Source: Isoetes taiwanensis
Taxonomy: Eukaryota; Streptophyta; Lycopodiopsida; Isoetales; Isoetaceae
DNA length: 64,000 bases
NCBI GenBank assembly: GCA_021234155.1
Contig: JAJEKV010000329.1
Location: 248,001 to 312,000, forward strand
Direction: 5' to 3'
A program made the translations under genes and the position numbers. This document shows positions 59,401 to 64,000 of the stretch, piece by piece (position 1 is the first letter of the stretch; each line of letters begins with the position of its first letter). Below the pieces are notes generated by a model, which did no database searches, was not told the DNA's origin, and saw only the letters and a list, made by a program, of their open reading frames with translations.

Positions 59401-60703
59401 TCTCTTTCTATCTCTCATCATTCGAACATTCTATTTTGAGCATTTCCAAAATTTCAAAAAACTTTCTATTTTTTGGATTGAGGTCTTTCTTTTGAGCATC
59501 TGCAACATTCTATCTCTCTCTATTTTGAGCATTTGCAAAGTCTCCTCAAACTTTTCTATTTTTTCTATTGAAACTTTCTATTCTTAGGCTAAAGGTCCTC
59601 TCTCCATGTCTCTCTTCTCTCTCCACAATATTCTATTTTGAGCATTTCAAAGTTCTTCTCTTTCTCTCTTTCTCTCTCTCTCTCCTCTCTCTTCTTCGGA
59701 ACATTAACAACATTCTATTTTGCAGCATTTGCAAACTTTCAAAAAAAACTTCTATTTCAATTCTAAAACTTTCTATTTTAAATCTCACCTATGTGCTTAC
59801 CCACAGCACACATCATACCATAGAACACTTCTTTTACCAATTCAAAGTTTCAAAAACCTTTCTATTTTTATTTTGAGACTTTCTATTTTTTTTAGGGCTT
59901 CTAGAGGGTGCTTGCCCTATGAATTTGGAACATTCTAGAACATTCTACTTTGAGTTTTTGAAAAGTTTTCAAAAACTTTTCTATTTTTAACTACCATACT
60001 CTCTATTTTTATTTTGAGATGCTTACCTTAGAGCATGCGAAACATTCTAGGACATTCTATTTTGAGTTTTTCAAAGTTTCAAAGCAAACTATTTTAATAT
60101 TGGAAATTTTTATTTTCCCCTAAAACTTTCTATTTTGCTTGAGCAAGGAACATTCCCACCATTTAAAACATCTACAACATTCTATAACATTCTATTTTGT
60201 GCATTTGCAAAGTTTTCAAAAACTTTCTATTTTTTGGAAACTTTCTGTTTACCCATGAGCATACCCATGAGCATTCGGAACACTTCCACCACATTCTATT
60301 TTGAGCATTTTCAAAGTTTTAAAAACTTTCTATTTTTAGTGAAACTTTCTATTTTTAGGTAGGGTGCTTACCCATGAGCAGCACGGAACATCCACAACAT
60401 TATATCAACGTCATTCTATAACATTCTATTTTGTGCATTTTGTAAAGTTTCAAAAACTTTCTATTTTTAGGCCCTGAAACTTTCTATTTTTATATTAGGG
60501 TGCTTACCCATGAGCATCACGGAACATTCCGAACATTCTATTTTGAGCATTTTCAAAGTTTCAAAAAAAACTTCTATTTTTTTTTTGAAACTTTCTATTT
60601 TTAGGCTGGGGTGCTTGCCATAAGCACGGGACACATTCTACAATATTCTATTTTGAGCATTTGCAAAGTTTCAAAAAAACTTCTATTTTTTAGACATTCT
60701 ATT
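59400..60703. repeat. ~108-bp minisatellite array (block 3)
   Basis: Monomers as in blocks 1 and 2, some with CT insertions. The variant unit with cttctagagggtgcttgccc is at about 59899. Confidence 0.85.
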
Positions 60704-60762
60704 TAGAAGATTCTAGAAGATTCTAGGACATTCTAGAAAGCTTCTAGAACATTCTAGAACCA
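60704..60762. promoter_or_regulatory. TTC/GAA heat-shock-element-like array (copy 4)
   Basis: gaagattctagaagattcta, then ggacattctagaaag and cttctagaacattctagaac. Mostly 5-bp-phased TTC/GAA with one slip. Confidence 0.55.
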
Positions 60763-61056
60763 TCCATGGATTATTTGGCCCTCACCCTTAACTATATATG
60801 AACTTCCATTTTTTTCAAGAAACCAATGCTTGGTCTAGAGGTAAGGGTGGGGGTTTTGGGGGCAATGTCGGGGTTCGAGTCGTGGTAAACCAAAAAAATT
60901 TTGTCCACCAAACTTGGGAGCTTTTGAGAGGCCAAGGCCCACGGGCCCCGAGATCAAGCCACGTGGCGCATCCTTATCCGTCGATCGGGCGTGACATACT
61001 CACTCACTCACTCACAGACGGACACTATTTCTTTATTATATTCTTAGACTCTTTAA
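60763..61056 (+). mobile_element. SINE-like block (copy 4)
   Basis: A box TGGTCTAGAGG (60831-60841). B box GGTTCGAGTCG (60872-60882), close to the GGTTCRAnnCC consensus. The body has accaaacttgggagcttttg, gagaggccaaggcc and agccacgtggcgcatcc, and ends near ttattatattcttagactc. Confidence 0.6.
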
Positions 61057-61575
61057 GGCCCTTCCTCTCTCTCTCTCTCTCCTCCGGCTGTCTTTCCTCC
61101 TTCCTGATTTGGGCCCACCCATGCTTCCTATCTCCATCTCTCTTCCTCTCTTTCTCTCTCTTCTCTCTCCCTCTCTTCCCTCTCTTCTCTCTCTCTCTCC
61201 TCTCTCTCTCTTCCTCATCTCCCTCTCTCTCTCTCTCTTCTCTCCCTCCTCCTCTCTTTCTCTCTTCTCTCTTTCTCTCTTCTTTTCTCTTTCTCTCTCT
61301 CTCTCCCGTGTCTCTCCTCTCTCTCCTCTCTCTTCTTTCTCTCTCTTTCTCTTCTCTCTCCTCCCTCTCTCTCTCTTTCTCCCTCTCTCTGTCTTCTCTC
61401 TCCCCTCTCCTCTCATCTCTCTTCTCTCTCTTCTTTCCCCTCTCTCTCTCTCCTCCCTCCCATCTCTTCTCTCTCTCTCTCTCCTCTCTCCTCTCTCCTC
61501 TCTCCTTTCTCTCTCTCTCTCCTCCCTCCCTCTCTTCTCTCTCTCTCCTCTCTCCTCTCTCTCTCCTCTCTAAAT
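61057..61575. repeat. CT-rich array
   Basis: C/T mosaic with a short lead-in (gatttgggcccacccatgc) that also precedes the CT part after other SINE-like copies. Confidence 0.85.
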
Positions 61576-62440
61576 AACATCCTCTGCACTCTCTATTTTT
61601 CCTCTCTCTGATACTTTCTCTCTTCTAGACTATGAATTTTAATGTCTCAACCCCTATATGTTCTCTCTCTTTCCTGTCTCTTAACATCCATTGAATAACC
61701 CCCATGAGGATCTCTCTCATGCCTTTACTAATTCAAAGTATCACCTATGCATGAGGAGTTTTATCCATAAGGGCCTCTCATTATACCTACTACCATGCAA
61801 GTCCATATATACACACATGACTTACTACCAATTCTAAAGTATCACTCATAAGGAGAACACTACCAATTCCAAAGTATCACCTATGAGGATCTTACTCACA
61901 CCCTCTTTTGGACTCCGGGGCATTTTCTCAGTCTTATTCACACATACTACTCAACCCTCCATTCCATTACCAACTCTCATTCTATCATTCATGAGTAGCA
62001 TACTCACACATGCCCATGAGGCCACATCTCTACTACCTCTACTACCAATTTAAAAGTATGTCAATTCTAAAAGTATCACCCATGTGAAGTTTACACACAC
62101 ACCCATCATACCCATCACACTTACTACCAATTCCAAAATATCACTTTCGGAATATTCTATTTTGAGCATTTGTGGGTTTCAAGAAACTTTCTACTTTTAG
62201 GCGGGGTCTTATTCATACATCTTTGCTCAACCCTCTATTCCATTACCAACAAAGTATCTTTCATGGTAACATACTCACACATGCCCATGAAGCCCATCTA
62301 CTACCTCTACTACCAATTCTAAATTTTATGTCAATTCTCTCTTTTATCACCCATGTGAAGCTTACACACCCATCATACCCATCACCAATTCCAAAGTATC
62401 ACCTCGAATATTCTATTTTGAGCATTTGCAAGGTTTAAAA
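61576..62440. repeat. Spacer modules
   Basis: Copies of both spacer types (compare 46812-47035 and 47286-47504), rich in aattcaaagtatcacc and cacacatgcccatgag, with CT interruptions. Confidence 0.75.
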
Positions 62441-63675
62441 AACTTTCTCTTTTAGGGGTGCTTCTAGAGCATAGGTGGTTGCCCTATAGCATCTGGAACA
62501 CTCTAGAACATTCTATTTTGAGTTTTTGCAAAGTTTTAGCAAACTTTTCTGTTCTTACACTACCATACTTTCTATTTTTAGGCTGAGATGCTTACCCTAG
62601 AGCATCTGAAACAATCAAGGACATTCTATTTGAGTTTTTACAAAGTTTAAGCAAACTTTCTATTTTTTAGACTAAAACTTTCTATTTTTAGACGGGGTGC
62701 TTACCTTTGAGCATCTGCAACATTCCAGAACATTCTATTTTGAGCATTTGAAAAGTTTCAAAAAACTTTCTATTTTTGGATTGAGGTGTTTACCCATGAG
62801 CAACTGGAACATTCCACAACATTCTATTTTGAGCATTTGTAAAGTTTAAAAAGAACTTCTATTTTTGGAGTGAAACTTTCTATTTTTATGTGAGGTGCTT
62901 ACCCATGAGCATACAAAGGAACATTCCAGAACATTCTATTTTGACCATTTGCAAAGTTTCAACAAACTTTCTATTTTTAGATTGAAACTTTCTATTTTTA
63001 GATTGAAACTTTCTATTTTTAGAGCATAGGTGGTTACCTATGAATTTGGAACATTCTAGAACATTCTATTTTGAGTTTTGCAAAGTTTCAAAAAACTTTC
63101 TATTTTTTAGACTACCAGGTGACTTTCTATTTTTTTAGGTGTTTGCTTAGCATTTGGAACATTCTAGGACACAATTCTAGAACATTCTAGAACTTTTCTT
63201 TGAGTATTTTTACATTAAGTTTAAGCATGGAGTTCTTATTTTTTTCAAGAAACTTTCTGGTTTTCTATTTTTAGACTTTCTATTTTTGGGGGGCAATTAC
63301 ATTTGAGCATCTACACCAAAACATTCAAATTTTGAGCATTTGCAAATTTTTCAAAAAACTTTCTATTTTTGGATGGAGGTGTTTACCCATGAGCATCTCA
63401 ACATTCGAACATTCTATTTTGAGCATTTGCAAGGTCTTAAAAAACTTTCTATTTTTAACTGGCCTGAAACTTTCTATTTTTTGGGCTTTGAGGTGCTTAC
63501 CTATCACCGGAACTTTCTATTCTATTTTCTTCTATCTTCTATCTTTCAAAAACTTTCTATTTTTCTCTCTGAGGTCATTCCCTCTATCTCTCTCTCTGGA
63601 ACATTCTCTCATTCTCTTCTTTTTCTCCTCATTTCTTTGTTTCTTTCTCTCTTCTATTTTGGACTGAAACTTTCT

Positions 63676-63708
<33 letters not shown>

Positions 63709-63817
63709 GGAACATTCTAGAACATTCTATTTTGAGCATGGACAAAGTTTCAAAAAAAACTTCTATTTTTATGTGAAACTTTCTATTTTTAAAAGATGAG
63801 ATGCTCACTTTTTGTAT
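62440..63817. repeat. ~108-bp minisatellite array (block 4)
   Basis: Monomers as before. One at 62919-62936 reads GAA-ca-TTC-ca-GAA-ca-TTC. Variants with gagcataggtggtt are at about 62467 and 63023. CT-rich insertions lie at 63575-63710. Confidence 0.85.
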
Positions 63818-63868
63818 GGAACATTCTATGGGAGATTCTAGAACATTCTAGAACATCCTAGAATATCC
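63818..63868. promoter_or_regulatory. TTC/GAA heat-shock-element-like array (copy 5)
   Basis: ggaacattctatgggagatt followed by ctagaacattctagaacatc. TTC and GAA are phased at 5-bp steps over most of it. Confidence 0.5.
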
Positions 63869-64000
63869 TTGAATTAATTAGCTTCCCAAGGCCTTAACTA
63901 TGCATGGAGTTCCCATTCTTTCTGGTTGGTCTAGTGGTAAGGGTGGGGGTTTGGGGGCAATGTAAGGGGTTGAGTCCTTGGTAAACCAAAAAATTTTGTC
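63869..64000 (+). mobile_element. SINE-like block (copy 5), cut by the window edge
   Basis: A box TGGTCTAGTGG (63927-63937) is perfect. The B box region is ggggttgagtcc (63966-63977, one base short of consensus). The body runs off the right edge. Confidence 0.55.

Overview
The window is repeat-dominated nuclear DNA of a land plant. The plant assignment rests on a fragment of a plant-type polyphenol oxidase, a degenerate ROP (plant Rho) GTPase gene, L1-type plant LINEs and a Tat-like Ty3/gypsy retrotransposon with a glutamine-tRNA primer site. A 12.5-kb intron filled by a transposon and nested dead elements point to a large, repeat-rich genome such as a gymnosperm or fern; that last step is inference. 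No clearly intact host gene is present.

Layout. 1-560: polyphenol-oxidase remnant (minus strand), with its copper-B segment duplicated in tandem. 1.3-15.0 kb: a ROP GTPase gene in pieces (exons near 1331, 1505, 14079, 14617 and 14888), frameshifted and therefore a pseudogene. Its second intron holds a complete 11,993-bp DNA transposon (1708-13700) with 26-bp perfect terminal inverted repeats and a 4-bp target duplication (TGGT). That transposon carries a decayed transposase gene on the plus strand resembling a family I know from invertebrate genomes, minus-strand remnants of an FCP1-like phosphatase and a Ulp1-like protease, and several internal satellite arrays. 15.2-23.05 kb: a near full-length L1-type LINE with ORF1, ORF2, poly(A) and target duplication, disabled by frameshifts.

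23.1-31.0 kb: no recognisable gene. A pyrimidine-rich arm (to about 25.65 kb) switches to a purine-rich arm (to about 29.9 kb). The purine arm contains diverged direct repeats, and a near-perfect hairpin lies at 26.3 kb. 31,044-43,067: a 12.0-kb Ty3/gypsy element with 2.45-kb LTRs and the order gag, protease, RVT_3-type RNase H, RT, gypsy RNase H, integrase, antisense region. The extra RNase H lies upstream of RT.

43.07-64.0 kb: a composite macrosatellite running to the window edge. Modules recur in order: a 10-bp-period TTC/GAA array matching heat-shock-element spacing, a SINE-like block with RNA polymerase III A and B boxes, a long CT-rich array, and a ~108-bp minisatellite. The later copies recur every 2.9-3.1 kb. 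A 5'-truncated copy of the LINE family (47,505-52,331) is inserted in it.

The elements are nested: a DNA transposon inside a host intron, LINEs inside host and satellite DNA, and an LTR element abutting the satellite. The parts most worth follow-up are the cargo-bearing DNA transposon and the macrosatellite that combines heat-shock-type arrays with Pol III promoters.
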